64,000 nucleotides of DNA from the NCBI RefSeq assembly GCF_000145235.1, contig NC_014391.1, positions 5,216,001 through 5,280,000 on the forward strand, written 5' to 3'. A program made the position numbers and the translations under genes. This stretch comes from Micromonospora aurantiaca ATCC 27029. Its GTDB lineage: Bacteria; Actinomycetota; Actinomycetes; Mycobacteriales; Micromonosporaceae. Under the pieces are notes generated by a model. That model saw only the letters and a list, made by a program, of their open reading frames with translations. It made no database searches and was not told the origin of the DNA. Numbering within the stretch: position 1 is the first letter of the stretch; each line of letters begins with the position of its first letter. Below are positions 25,799 to 33,482 of the stretch, in pieces.

Positions 25799-26731
25799 GT
25801 GCCTGACGACTGCCTGCGCCCACCGGCCCTGCGTCCCGGCGACGCGGTGATGCTGGTGTCCCCGTCCGGGCCGACCCGTCCCGAACGGGTGGCCCGCGGC
25901 ATCGAGCTGCTCACCGGCTGGGGGCTGCGGCCGGTGCCCGCGCCGAACGCGTACGCCAGGCGGGGTTACCTGGCCGGCGACGACGCGCTGCGGGCCGCGG
26001 ACCTGAACGCGGCGTTCGCCGACCCGGAGATCCGCGGGGTGATCTGCACCCGGGGCGGCTACGGCGCGCAGCGGGTGGTCGACCTGATCGACATGGCGGC
26101 GGTACGCCGGGATCCGAAGGTGGTGGCCGGGTTCTCCGACATCACCGCGTTGCAGTTCGCGCTCTGGCGGGGCGCCCGCCTGGCCGGGGTGCACGGGCCG
26201 GGCGCCGCGTGGCGGGACGAGCGCACGCCGATCCGCTCGGCGGAGTCGCTGCACGCCGCGCTGACCAGCGCCGAGCCGGTGACGGTGACGGCGGTCGAGG
26301 CGGAGGAGACGTTCCCGGTGCGGGTGCCCGGCCGGGCCGAGGGCCGGCTGCTCGGCGGCAACCTGTGCCTGATCACCGCGTCCATCGGCACCCCGGACAT
26401 GCCCGACCTGACCGGGGCGATCCTGCTGGTCGAGGAGGTGCAGGAGCCGCCGTACAAGATCGACCGGATGCTCACCCACCTGCGCCGCTGCGGTGCGCTG
26501 GACGGGATCGCCGGGGTGGCTGTCGGCCAGTTCACCGAGTGCGCGGACGGCTGGGACACCACGGTCGTGGACGTGCTCACCGACCGCCTGGGCGACCTGG
26601 GCGTGCCGGTCCTCGGCGGCCTGCCCATCGGCCACGGCCCCAACCAGCTCACCGTCCCGGTGGGTACCCCCGCCACCCTGGACGCCACCACAGGCACCCT
26701 GACGGCGACCGCCGCCGTCCGCCAAGGCTGA
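25799..26731 (+). CDS. LD-carboxypeptidase (peptidase S66)
   Basis: A 310-residue S66 peptidase, expected to trim the terminal D-Ala from LD-linked peptidoglycan tetrapeptides during wall recycling, or to act on related LD-peptides. The nucleophile is Ser113 in VVAGFSDITAL. The Glu and His of the triad are in LLVEEVQEPPYKIDRM and GGLPIGHGPNQL. The substrate-side motif VICTRGGYGAQR is present. There is no signal peptide, consistent with a cytoplasmic recycling role. The gene is probably leaderless. Microcin-type immunity proteins (MccF) share this fold and are an alternative. Confidence 0.92.
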   Translation: MPDDCLRPPALRPGDAVMLVSPSGPTRPERVARGIELLTGWGLRPVPAPNAYARRGYLAGDDALRAADLNAAFADPEIRGVICTRGGYGAQRVVDLIDMAAVRRDPKVVAGFSDITALQFALWRGARLAGVHGPGAAWRDERTPIRSAESLHAALTSAEPVTVTAVEAEETFPVRVPGRAEGRLLGGNLCLITASIGTPDMPDLTGAILLVEEVQEPPYKIDRMLTHLRRCGALDGIAGVAVGQFTECADGWDTTVVDVLTDRLGDLGVPVLGGLPIGHGPNQLTVPVGTPATLDATTGTLTATAAVRQG

Positions 26732-26744
26732 GGCCCACCCCGGC

Positions 26745-26799
26745 GATCATGAGGTTGGCGGCAGTTCAGAGATCCACAACTGCCGCCAACCTCATGATC
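26745..26799. repeat. Perfect 22-bp palindrome in convergent gap (GATCATGAGGTTGGCGG family)
   Basis: Positions 26745-26766 are the exact reverse complement of 26778-26799 around an 11-base loop. The outer GATC overlaps the stop codon of the Vgb-like gene (TGA at 26800-26798). A related palindrome is at 61243-61304. Confidence 0.92.
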
Positions 26800-27691
26800 A
26801 ACGCGGCGAGGGCGTGAGGTGGGCCACGGCGCCGATCTCCAAGGCGGCCCAGACCGCGCCGTCGGGGGTGACCGTGAGGCCGTGGGGTTCCGAGGCCGGG
26901 GTGGGCAGGGTGTGGGCGGTGATGTGGCCGTCCGGGTCGATGTGGCCGATGCGGTTGGCGCCCCACTCGGTGAACCAGCAGCCACCGGCCGGATCGGCGA
27001 CGATGGCGTGCGGGCGCGCCGCCCGGTCCGGCAGCGGGAACTCGTCGATCCGCCCGTCCGGCGTGATCCGGCCGATCTGCCCGGCGACGATCTCGACGAA
27101 CCAGAGCGCGCCGTCACCGCCCCGGGTGATGCCGACCGGCCCGGCCGCCTCGGTGGGCAGCGGATGCACAGTCACCGACCCGTCCAGGCCGACCCGGGCG
27201 ATCGCGTTCGCCTGGTTGAGCGTGAGCCAGAGCGCGTCGTCCGGGCCGGCCGCCAGCATCGACGGGAAACCCTTGGTCACCGGCAGCGGGAAGGACGTCA
27301 CCTCCCCGTCGACGCTCACCCGGCCGATCGTGTCGTCGCTCATGCCGGCGTACCAGAGCGCGCCGTCCGCACCGACCACCAGCCCGCAGGGGCCGCAGCC
27401 GGGCGGCAGCGCCACCGAGCCGGTCTCGCCGTCGACTGTGATCCGGCCGAGCCGGTCGTCGCCCGAGCGGGTGTACCAGAGCGCGCCGTCGGGGCCGCCG
27501 ACGATGATCAGCGGGCGGCTGCCGGGCGGGTCGTCGCGGTAGGTCCGTACCTCACCGTCGAGGCCGAGCCGGGCGACGCCGCCGGAGCCGGCCAGCGCCA
27601 GCCAGAGCGCGCCGTCGGGCCCCACCGTGATCGAGTACGGCCCGGAGCCCGGCCCGGTGAGCGGGATCTCGCGGATGGCGGGCTGTGTCAT
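26798..27691 (-). CDS. vgb: Virginiamycin B (streptogramin B) lyase-like beta-propeller
   Basis: A 297-residue protein made of about seven repeats of GPDGALW[Y/F]T-like blades, the family length and layout of Vgb lyases, which linearise streptogramin B antibiotics by elimination at the ester. Blade motifs include GADGALWYAGMSDDTIGRV, GDGALWFVEIVAGQIGRI and GGCWFTEWGANRIGHI. The last two carry Glu residues, and RPHAIV and EPHGLTV supply His residues like those of the active site. Many actinobacterial homologues are uncharacterised, so resistance is not proven. The ATG at 27691 has GAAAGG upstream; its stop codon abuts a palindrome. Confidence 0.82.
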   Translation of the reverse strand: MTQPAIREIPLTGPGSGPYSITVGPDGALWLALAGSGGVARLGLDGEVRTYRDDPPGSRPLIIVGGPDGALWYTRSGDDRLGRITVDGETGSVALPPGCGPCGLVVGADGALWYAGMSDDTIGRVSVDGEVTSFPLPVTKGFPSMLAAGPDDALWLTLNQANAIARVGLDGSVTVHPLPTEAAGPVGITRGGDGALWFVEIVAGQIGRITPDGRIDEFPLPDRAARPHAIVADPAGGCWFTEWGANRIGHIDPDGHITAHTLPTPASEPHGLTVTPDGAVWAALEIGAVAHLTPSPR

Positions 27692-27872
27692 CGAGTGGCC
27701 TTTCGTCGGGTTTCGCCTAGCCTCGCGGGCGCTCCGGCACCCCGGCAACACGAATAATTCGGGCCTTCCGGACGGGATTGCCAGCTCGCTGACAGGTTCG
27801 CCACGGGTGGCCCTCAGTTCCGGCGACCACTGTCGGTGACGTCATCGCACCACCACCGAACAGGAGAATCGC

Positions 27873-28421
27873 ATGATCCGCACGATGTCGAAGAAGCACC
27901 TGCTGGCCGGCCTGGCCGCCGCCGGCGTGCTCGGCGTCGGGATCGCCGCCCCGACGGTGGCGCTCGCCGACGACAAGAGCCCGAACCCGTCTTCGAGCGC
28001 CAGCAGCACCACCGACCAGGGTGACGACCGCCGCCAGAAGCACGCCGACCGGCAGGCCGAGTTCGCCGAGGCGCTCGCCAAGGAGCTGGGCGTCTCGACC
28101 GACAAGGTCACCACGGCGCTGGAGAAGCTGCACGAGCAGCGCCAGGGCGATCGCCCGGAGCGGCCGGAGCGGCCGTCGACCGAGGACCGGCAGGCCGCGC
28201 TGAAGGAGCGGCTGGACCAGGCCGTCACCGACGGCAAGCTCACCCAGGAGCAGGCCGACGCGGTGCTCAAGGCCGCCGAGGCGGGCGTGTTCCCGGGCCC
28301 GGGCAAGGGCGGCCCGGACGGCAGGCCCGGCCACCACGGCAAGGGTGGCGACAAGGGCGGCCCGGAGGGCAAGGCCGACCAGGGCGCCGAGGCCGAGCAG
28401 GAGGGCCAGGGCGGCAAGTGA
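27873..28421 (+). CDS. Secreted Glu/Lys/Gly-rich hypothetical protein
   Basis: A 182-residue exported protein with a clear Sec signal (KKHLLAGLAAAGVLGVGIAA and a cleavage after VALA). The mature part has a Ser-rich linker, then a helical region built of two similar units (FAEALAKELGVSTDKVTTAL and LKERLDQAVTDGKLTQEQAD) reminiscent of DUF2680/YckD-like exported helices. The C-terminus is a low-complexity Gly/Lys/Asp-rich tail. GGAG lies six bases before the ATG. Function unknown; a strong hairpin follows. Confidence 0.72.
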   Translation: MIRTMSKKHLLAGLAAAGVLGVGIAAPTVALADDKSPNPSSSASSTTDQGDDRRQKHADRQAEFAEALAKELGVSTDKVTTALEKLHEQRQGDRPERPERPSTEDRQAALKERLDQAVTDGKLTQEQADAVLKAAEAGVFPGPGKGGPDGRPGHHGKGGDKGGPEGKADQGAEAEQEGQGGK

Positions 28422-28506
28422 CGCGGTGGCCCCGCCGCCCCTCACCGGCCGTTCCCTCCTCCTGGCCGGCGCCCGGCGGGGCCACCCACGCCTGATCCCC
28501 TCGGAC

Positions 28507-28548
28507 CGCGGCGGGGTGGTGGTGCACTCGCACCGCCACCCCGCCGCG
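28507..28548. terminator. Strong GC-rich hairpin between converging genes
   Basis: CGCGGCGGGGTGGTGGTGC pairs with GCACCGCCACCCCGCCGCG with one mismatch around a 4-base loop. It separates the secreted protein gene from the amylase gene and can serve both directions. Confidence 0.85.
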
Positions 28549-28554
28549 CCCGTG

Positions 28555-31500
28555 TCAGCGCAGGTACGGCCCGTCCGCGCCGATCTTGCCCGGCGCCGGG
28601 TTGCCGGGCAGGTCGAGCACGTAGACCCGGAGGTTGCCCTTGCCGCCGACCGCGGCGGTGAGCGTGCCGTCGGTGACCGTCTTCACGTCGCCGGTGACCG
28701 CGTCCACGTACCGGCCGTTCGGCACCCCGCGGAACGTGGCGCCGCCGGACACGGTGACCAGCGCGAAGCTGTCCACCGTGCCCTGGGTGAAGCGCCGCTT
28801 GTACGCCATCGCGCCGCTCACACCCTCGGTCGAGTACTGCCCCTTCTGCAGGGCCGGCACTGCCCGCCGGATCAGGTTGAGCCGCTGCACGTGCTTGACC
28901 AGCGGCTGGGCGAGCGTGGTGGCCACCGCCCCGCCGGCCGAGCCGACCACCCCGAAGTCGCTCGCGGTGACGCTGCCGGCCAGGTGGTCGCCGTAGTAGG
29001 CCCGCCCGGTGGTGGCGAGCGGGCAGGTCGGCCCGCAGTCGATCCGGGCGCCCTTGCGGAACTCGATCTCCGAACCGTAGTAGAGCGTCGGGATGCCGCG
29101 GAACGTCCACATCAGGCTCATGTTCTCCGCCCAGGCGTCGGTGCCGCCGGTGTACCGGGTGGAGGACTTGTTCGGCCCGTAGTCGTGGCTGTCGACGTAG
29201 ACCACGTTGTACGTGGCGTCGTTGTAGCTGTCGTCGGAGTCCTTCCCGTTGCCGAACGCGTTGCCGGCGTCGGAGAAGTTCATGTGCATCCGCATGTCGA
29301 TGACGTTCATGCCGGAGAACTGCGAGCGGTCCGGCGCGTGGTACGTGTTGCCGCGCAGGAACGCGTTGTCGGTGGTCGGCTGCCCGTTCGGGCCGAGCAG
29401 CTGCTCGTGGTCGTACTGCTCGATCGCGGCGCGGACGTCGTCCGGGCTGTACTCCTTGCGCTCCTTCCAGGTGAAGAACTGCGCGGAGTGGTTGACCGAG
29501 CCGCGGTTCCACTTGTCGTTGACGAACGCGGCCACCTCGCCGAAGACGTAGAAGTCCTTGCCCTTCTCGCCGAACCGGGCGACCGCGTGCTGCTGGATGG
29601 CGGGCAGGAAACGCCGGTTCCAGGTGACCCGGGGGATGTGCACGGCGGTGTCGATCCGGAAGCCGTCCACACCCATGTCGATGAACCGGTTGTACGCGTC
29701 GATCAGGTACTGCTGCACGGCGGCGTTCTCGGTGTTGAAGTCGGCCAGGTCCTCGTGCAGCCAGCAACTGCGTGAGTCCTCACCCTCCCAGTTGCCGATC
29801 CAGCACTGGTGGTACTTGTCGGCGGGGAAGAGCTTGCTGGTCGGGACCGGCCACTGGCACTGGTGGAGCGTGTAGCCCTCGGGGCTGCGCCCGCCGGTCG
29901 GCGTACCCCAGTTCAGGCACTGGTTGCCGGCCGGCGCGGCGGACGACCACACGTCGCCGTTGTAGGGCCGGCCCTTGGCCTTGGCGTTCTGCGCCGGGGT
30001 GAGCGCCGGGTCGTTCCCGGTCGCCTCGACCATCGGGTCGTACTCCCGGCCGGCCTGCGGCTGGTCGTAGTACCACTTCCACTGGTCGTCGCGGGTGCCG
30101 TAGACGGTGGGCGTGAACAGGCCCTTGGCGCCCCACCGGGAGCTGTGGTTGTAGACCACGTCCTGGAAGATCTTGATGCCCTTGGCGTGCGCGGCGTTGA
30201 TCAGGTCCTGGTAGGAGGCGCCCGCGCTCTCCAGCCGCGGGTCCACCCGGTAGAAGTCCCAGCCGTGGTAGCCGTGGAAGTCGTAGTCGGACCGGTTGAG
30301 CACGACCGGGGTGATCCAGAGCGCTGAGAAGCCGAGCGCCTTGATGTAGTCGAGCTTGTCGACCAGCCCCTTGAAGTCGCCCCGGAACATCGGGTCGTCG
30401 TTGGCCGCGTTGCCGGAGGCGACGTGCTGGCTGCCGCCGCGGTTGTTCGTGGGATCGCCGTCGGCGAACCGGGCGGTCATCACGAAGTAGATGGTGTCCT
30501 CGCGCGGGTCGCCGCCCAGCGGGGCGCCGCCGGTCTGCGGGGCGCCGGTGGTCGCGGAGGCGGGCGCACTCGCCGCCGACCGGTTGCCGGCCGCGTCCAG
30601 GGCCCGCACGGTCCAGGTGTACGCGGTGCCGGGCCGCAGGTCGTACGCGACGTGCCGGGTGGTGGCGCTGGTGACCGTGGTGCCGCCGGCTCCCCCGGTG
30701 CGGGTCAGCTCGTACCCGGTGACGCCCCGGTCGTCGGTGGCGGCGGTCCAGGTCAGGGTGACCGCCAGACCGTCGGCGACGGCGGTGAGGCCGCCCGGCG
30801 TGGACGGCGGGGTGGTGTCCGGGGTGACCGGCGCGCACGGGTCCGCGGCGGCGGCGGTGACCCGGCCGTTGTCGACGACGCTGCGCCCCGCGCCCAGGGT
30901 GTAGTCCGCGCCGCCGTTGTTGTCCCAGGCGCCGGCGGTGTTGTTGAACGCGGCGGTCAGGCCGGTGGCCGTGCCGAGGTCGACGATCCGGCGGGCCCAG
31001 CCGGCGCAGCGCGTCTCCATGGCCACGCCCGGCGCGGTGGTCCAGGCGCCGCCGGCGGGCCGGTAGTGCAGGTTCGCGGCGGTCCAGCCACGCGGCGTGA
31101 GGTGGTACCAGACCTCGGCGGTGTTCCCCGGCGTCGGGCTCGGCGCGACAGTGGCGGACGGGCTCGGAGTCGGGGTGCCGGACGGCGACGGGGTGGCGCA
31201 CGGGTCGCCCGTGCCGATCCGGCCGGCGGCGACGGTCACGGTGCCGGCGCCGAGGCGGTAGTTGGCAGCGTTGTTGTTGTCCCAGACGCCGCTGCCGTTG
31301 GTGAAGACGACCTGGGCGCCGGTGGCAGCGCCCAGGTCGACGGTCTTGCGACGCCAGCCGGCGCAGGCGGTGTCCATCGGCACGCCGGGCACCGGCGTCC
31401 ATGCCTGCCCGTCCACGCCGTAGTGGATGTTGACGGACGTGCCCCAGGCGGCCGGTGGCTGGTAGTAGACGGTGACGGTGTTCGCCGCCGCGGCGGCGGT

Positions 31501-31581
31501 GAACGGCAGCAGCGCGGCGAGCACGCCGGCGGCGAGCGCGAGCGCTCCCCACCGGCGGCGGTTGGTGGTGGTGCCCCTCAT
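28555..31581 (-). CDS. Secreted modular alpha-amylase: 2 x CBM25, FnIII, GH13
   Basis: A 1008-residue extracellular glycoside hydrolase. Order: signal peptide (residues 1 to about 33), a CBM25 starch-binding module (VTVYYQPPAAWGTSVNIHY), a PSPSGTPTPSPS linker, a second CBM25 (AEVWYHLTPRGWTAANLHY), a fibronectin III module, then a GH13 catalytic domain of about 600 residues. Catalytic motifs are GVDGFRIDTAVHI (nucleophile Asp), FYVFGEVAAF (acid/base Glu) and VVYVDSHDYGP (transition-state Asp), with KIFQDVVYNH earlier. The ATG at 31581 follows GGAGAG; the longer frame to 31737 is leader. An inverted repeat resembling a MalR/LacI-type operator lies 52 bases upstream. Confidence 0.94.
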   Translation of the reverse strand: MRGTTTNRRRWGALALAAGVLAALLPFTAAAAANTVTVYYQPPAAWGTSVNIHYGVDGQAWTPVPGVPMDTACAGWRRKTVDLGAATGAQVVFTNGSGVWDNNNAANYRLGAGTVTVAAGRIGTGDPCATPSPSGTPTPSPSATVAPSPTPGNTAEVWYHLTPRGWTAANLHYRPAGGAWTTAPGVAMETRCAGWARRIVDLGTATGLTAAFNNTAGAWDNNGGADYTLGAGRSVVDNGRVTAAAADPCAPVTPDTTPPSTPGGLTAVADGLAVTLTWTAATDDRGVTGYELTRTGGAGGTTVTSATTRHVAYDLRPGTAYTWTVRALDAAGNRSAASAPASATTGAPQTGGAPLGGDPREDTIYFVMTARFADGDPTNNRGGSQHVASGNAANDDPMFRGDFKGLVDKLDYIKALGFSALWITPVVLNRSDYDFHGYHGWDFYRVDPRLESAGASYQDLINAAHAKGIKIFQDVVYNHSSRWGAKGLFTPTVYGTRDDQWKWYYDQPQAGREYDPMVEATGNDPALTPAQNAKAKGRPYNGDVWSSAAPAGNQCLNWGTPTGGRSPEGYTLHQCQWPVPTSKLFPADKYHQCWIGNWEGEDSRSCWLHEDLADFNTENAAVQQYLIDAYNRFIDMGVDGFRIDTAVHIPRVTWNRRFLPAIQQHAVARFGEKGKDFYVFGEVAAFVNDKWNRGSVNHSAQFFTWKERKEYSPDDVRAAIEQYDHEQLLGPNGQPTTDNAFLRGNTYHAPDRSQFSGMNVIDMRMHMNFSDAGNAFGNGKDSDDSYNDATYNVVYVDSHDYGPNKSSTRYTGGTDAWAENMSLMWTFRGIPTLYYGSEIEFRKGARIDCGPTCPLATTGRAYYGDHLAGSVTASDFGVVGSAGGAVATTLAQPLVKHVQRLNLIRRAVPALQKGQYSTEGVSGAMAYKRRFTQGTVDSFALVTVSGGATFRGVPNGRYVDAVTGDVKTVTDGTLTAAVGGKGNLRVYVLDLPGNPAPGKIGADGPYLR

Positions 31582-31632
31582 GGCGCTCTCCTGACACCCA
31601 CGCCCGCACGACGGGCGCAAGGGGATGAAGGC

Positions 31633-31650
31633 GTTGCAAGAACTTGCGAC
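31633..31650. promoter_or_regulatory. Candidate LacI/MalR-type operator of the amylase gene
   Basis: GTTGCAAG, two bases, CTTGCGAC is an inverted repeat with one mismatch. The CTTGCA/TGCAAG core matches motifs reported for maltose-type LacI regulators in Streptomyces. It is centred about 60 bases upstream of the start codon. Confidence 0.6.
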
Positions 31651-31740
31651 GCGTGGTGCCAGGAAGTTACCAGCTTCGATTCCACGAAACCAGTGGTTCA
31701 CAGTAGACATGGGCGTAACGGATTGCACGGCCCGCAACGA

Positions 31741-31778
31741 CTTGCTCCCGGTCGGCGACCAGCCGGGCCGGGAGCAAG
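31741..31778. terminator. Hairpin downstream of the VOC gene
   Basis: CTTGCTCCCGG (31741-31751) pairs perfectly with CCGGGAGCAAG (31768-31778). It follows the stop of the VOC gene on the minus strand by 11 bases and precedes the amylase promoter region. Confidence 0.75.
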
Positions 31779-31788
31779 GGCGCGGCGC

Positions 31789-32154
31789 TCAGCCCTCGGC
31801 GGGCGGGGTGAACACGCCGAGCAGGTTGCCCGACGGGTCGCGCAACAGGGCACGCACCAGACCGGTCGGTGTGGTCACCGGCGCCGTCAGAACGGTGCCG
31901 CCGGTCGCCTCCGCCCGGCGGCAGGTCTCCGGCACGTCCGTCACCTCGGCGTAGAAGATCGCGTAATTGCCGGTGTCCGTGTCCCGGATCGCGCCGCCGA
32001 TCCCCCGCTCACCGCCGGCCGCCGTCTGCCGGTACGACAGGCCCGGGCCGCCCTGCTCGTCGAAACTCCAGCCGAACAGCTCGGAGTAGAACCGCTGCGC
32101 CTCGTCCGGGCGGTCGGAGCCGATCTCGAACCAGGTCACGGGCGTGCTGGACAT
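31789..32154 (-). CDS. VOC family protein
   Basis: A 121-residue two-unit VOC protein similar to the extradiol/glyoxalase-like proteins annotated as antibiotic-biosynthesis associated (27 kDa-type half). It starts MSSTPVTWFEIGSDRPDEAQ and continues FYSELFGWSF, the usual first helix and strand. The C-terminus has LLRDPSGNLLGVFTPP. AGGAGG is four bases before the ATG. It is 97 bases downstream of a WYL-type regulator on the same strand, which could control it. Confidence 0.88.
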   Translation of the reverse strand: MSSTPVTWFEIGSDRPDEAQRFYSELFGWSFDEQGGPGLSYRQTAAGGERGIGGAIRDTDTGNYAIFYAEVTDVPETCRRAEATGGTVLTAPVTTPTGLVRALLRDPSGNLLGVFTPPAEG

Positions 32155-32251
32155 GCTTCCTCCTGAGGTTCGCGCCGGCGGTCGGCCGGCGTCGTCAGGA
32201 TTCAGCCTCGTATCGGGCCACGACAGCGTCCTGTCGGTGTTTCCACCCGGA

Positions 32252-32944
32252 TCAGACCAGGGTGAGCGGACGCACCCGATCGACCGGCACGTCGAGGTCG
32301 CCGGGACGCAACTCCCGGGTCACCGGCTCGGCCAGCGGATGCACCGACAGGATCCGGTCGGTGCGGAAACAGCGCAGACCGTCGCGCAGCCGGCACCAGG
32401 CGACCAGGTACCAGTGCACCGAGTTGCCCAGGTAGGCCAGCGGCTCCACGTCGCGCGCCGAATCGGCACCGCCGCGGTCGGCGTACCGCAGGCGCAGCAC
32501 CCGCCCGGCGGCGACCGCGTCGGCGACGGCGGCCGGGACGGGTGTGCCCGGCCCGTCGCCGACCAGGTGCACCCGGCCGGCGAGGCGGTGCGCCTCGGCC
32601 ACCGCGGCGGGCGGCATCACCGCGACCAGCTTGCGCAGCGCGGCGCCGGCCGCCGGGGCGAACGGTGAGCCGCCGAGGCGGTGCAGCGCGACGGCCATCG
32701 CCACCGCCTCGGCCGCTGTCAGGTTGACCGGCGGCAACGTGCGCGCCCGGTCGACCACGTAGCCGCCGGTGCGGCCCGGCTCGGCCCAGATCGGCACCCC
32801 GGCGCCCTGCAACGCGGAGATGTCGCGCTCGACGGTGCGGGTGCTCACCTCGAAGCGGCGGGCCAGCCAGGTCGCGCTGCGCGGGCGCGGCGAGACCGCC
32901 CGCAGCTCCTCGACCAGGGCGTAGAGGCGGTCGGTGCGGTTCAC
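32252..32944 (-). CDS. YafY/WYL-type HTH transcriptional regulator
   Basis: A 230-residue regulator. The N-terminal winged helix (ATWLARRFEVSTRTVERDIS) is followed by the AGVPIWAEPGRTGGY wing. The C-terminal WYL-like ligand-sensing domain includes RVLRLRYADRGG and HWYLVAWCRLRDGLRCFRTD. The GTG at 32944 is preceded by TAGCGT at six bases, so the gene is probably leaderless. It likely regulates itself and the adjacent VOC gene; the ligand is unknown. Confidence 0.9.
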   Translation of the reverse strand: MNRTDRLYALVEELRAVSPRPRSATWLARRFEVSTRTVERDISALQGAGVPIWAEPGRTGGYVVDRARTLPPVNLTAAEAVAMAVALHRLGGSPFAPAAGAALRKLVAVMPPAAVAEAHRLAGRVHLVGDGPGTPVPAAVADAVAAGRVLRLRYADRGGADSARDVEPLAYLGNSVHWYLVAWCRLRDGLRCFRTDRILSVHPLAEPVTRELRPGDLDVPVDRVRPLTLV

Positions 32945-32950
32945 CCCCGG

Positions 32951-32956
32951 ACGCTA
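32951..32956 (-). promoter_or_regulatory. Predicted -10 box of leaderless WYL regulator transcript (TAGCGT)
   Basis: On the minus strand TAGCGT is separated from the GTG start by six bases (CCGGGG). The G-run might also act as a weak ribosome-binding site. Confidence 0.5.
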
Positions 32957-32976
32957 ACCCGGGGGTACGACACCCC

Positions 32977-33402
32977 TCAGGCGATGCAGGCGCAGACGAT
33001 CAGCGCGGCGCCGAAGTGGGTGGCGGCGCTGACCCGGGCCGCCGGGTGCGGCTCGTCGGCGGCGATGACGTCGCCCAGCTTGCCCGGGGTGAGCAGGTCC
33101 AGCACCAGGAACGCCAGCGCCATCACCAGCAGGCCGACCAGCCCGAACACCACAGTGGACGCGAGCCCCTTGGTGAACGAGCTGTAGCTGGTCAGCACGG
33201 CGGTGAAGACGATGCCGGCGATGCCGAGCTGGTTGGCGGCGAGCAGCAGCGCGGCGTTGCCGTTGCGGCGCACCCAGATCAGCTCCCGCAGCTTGCCCGG
33301 GGTGAGCAGGTCGACGAGCAGGAATCCGGCGGCCATCAGGGCGACCCCGACCATCCCGAACACGATGCTCTGCCACGCCCCGTCGAGCAGATCTCCCAGC
33401 AC
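32977..33402 (-). CDS. DUF350 domain membrane protein (duplicated domain)
   Basis: A 141-residue protein of four transmembrane helices in two similar halves. Each half ends a helix with the signature LLTPGKL (VDLLTPGKLRELI and LDLLTPGKLGDVI), showing an internal duplication. A final hydrophobic segment contains two Cys near the C-terminus. The GTG at 33402 follows GGGGAGG at five bases; a TTG one codon upstream is less likely. DUF350 proteins are associated with tellurite or stress clusters in some bacteria, but nothing of that kind lies here. Confidence 0.85.
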   Translation of the reverse strand: MLGDLLDGAWQSIVFGMVGVALMAAGFLLVDLLTPGKLRELIWVRRNGNAALLLAANQLGIAGIVFTAVLTSYSSFTKGLASTVVFGLVGLLVMALAFLVLDLLTPGKLGDVIAADEPHPAARVSAATHFGAALIVCACIA

Positions 33403-33482
33403 CAACGCCTCCCCGGCTCACGCCGCCCGGCGGTGGTGCCGGGGCGGTGCCGCAGACGATAGCGGCACCGCGCCAGCGTGAT

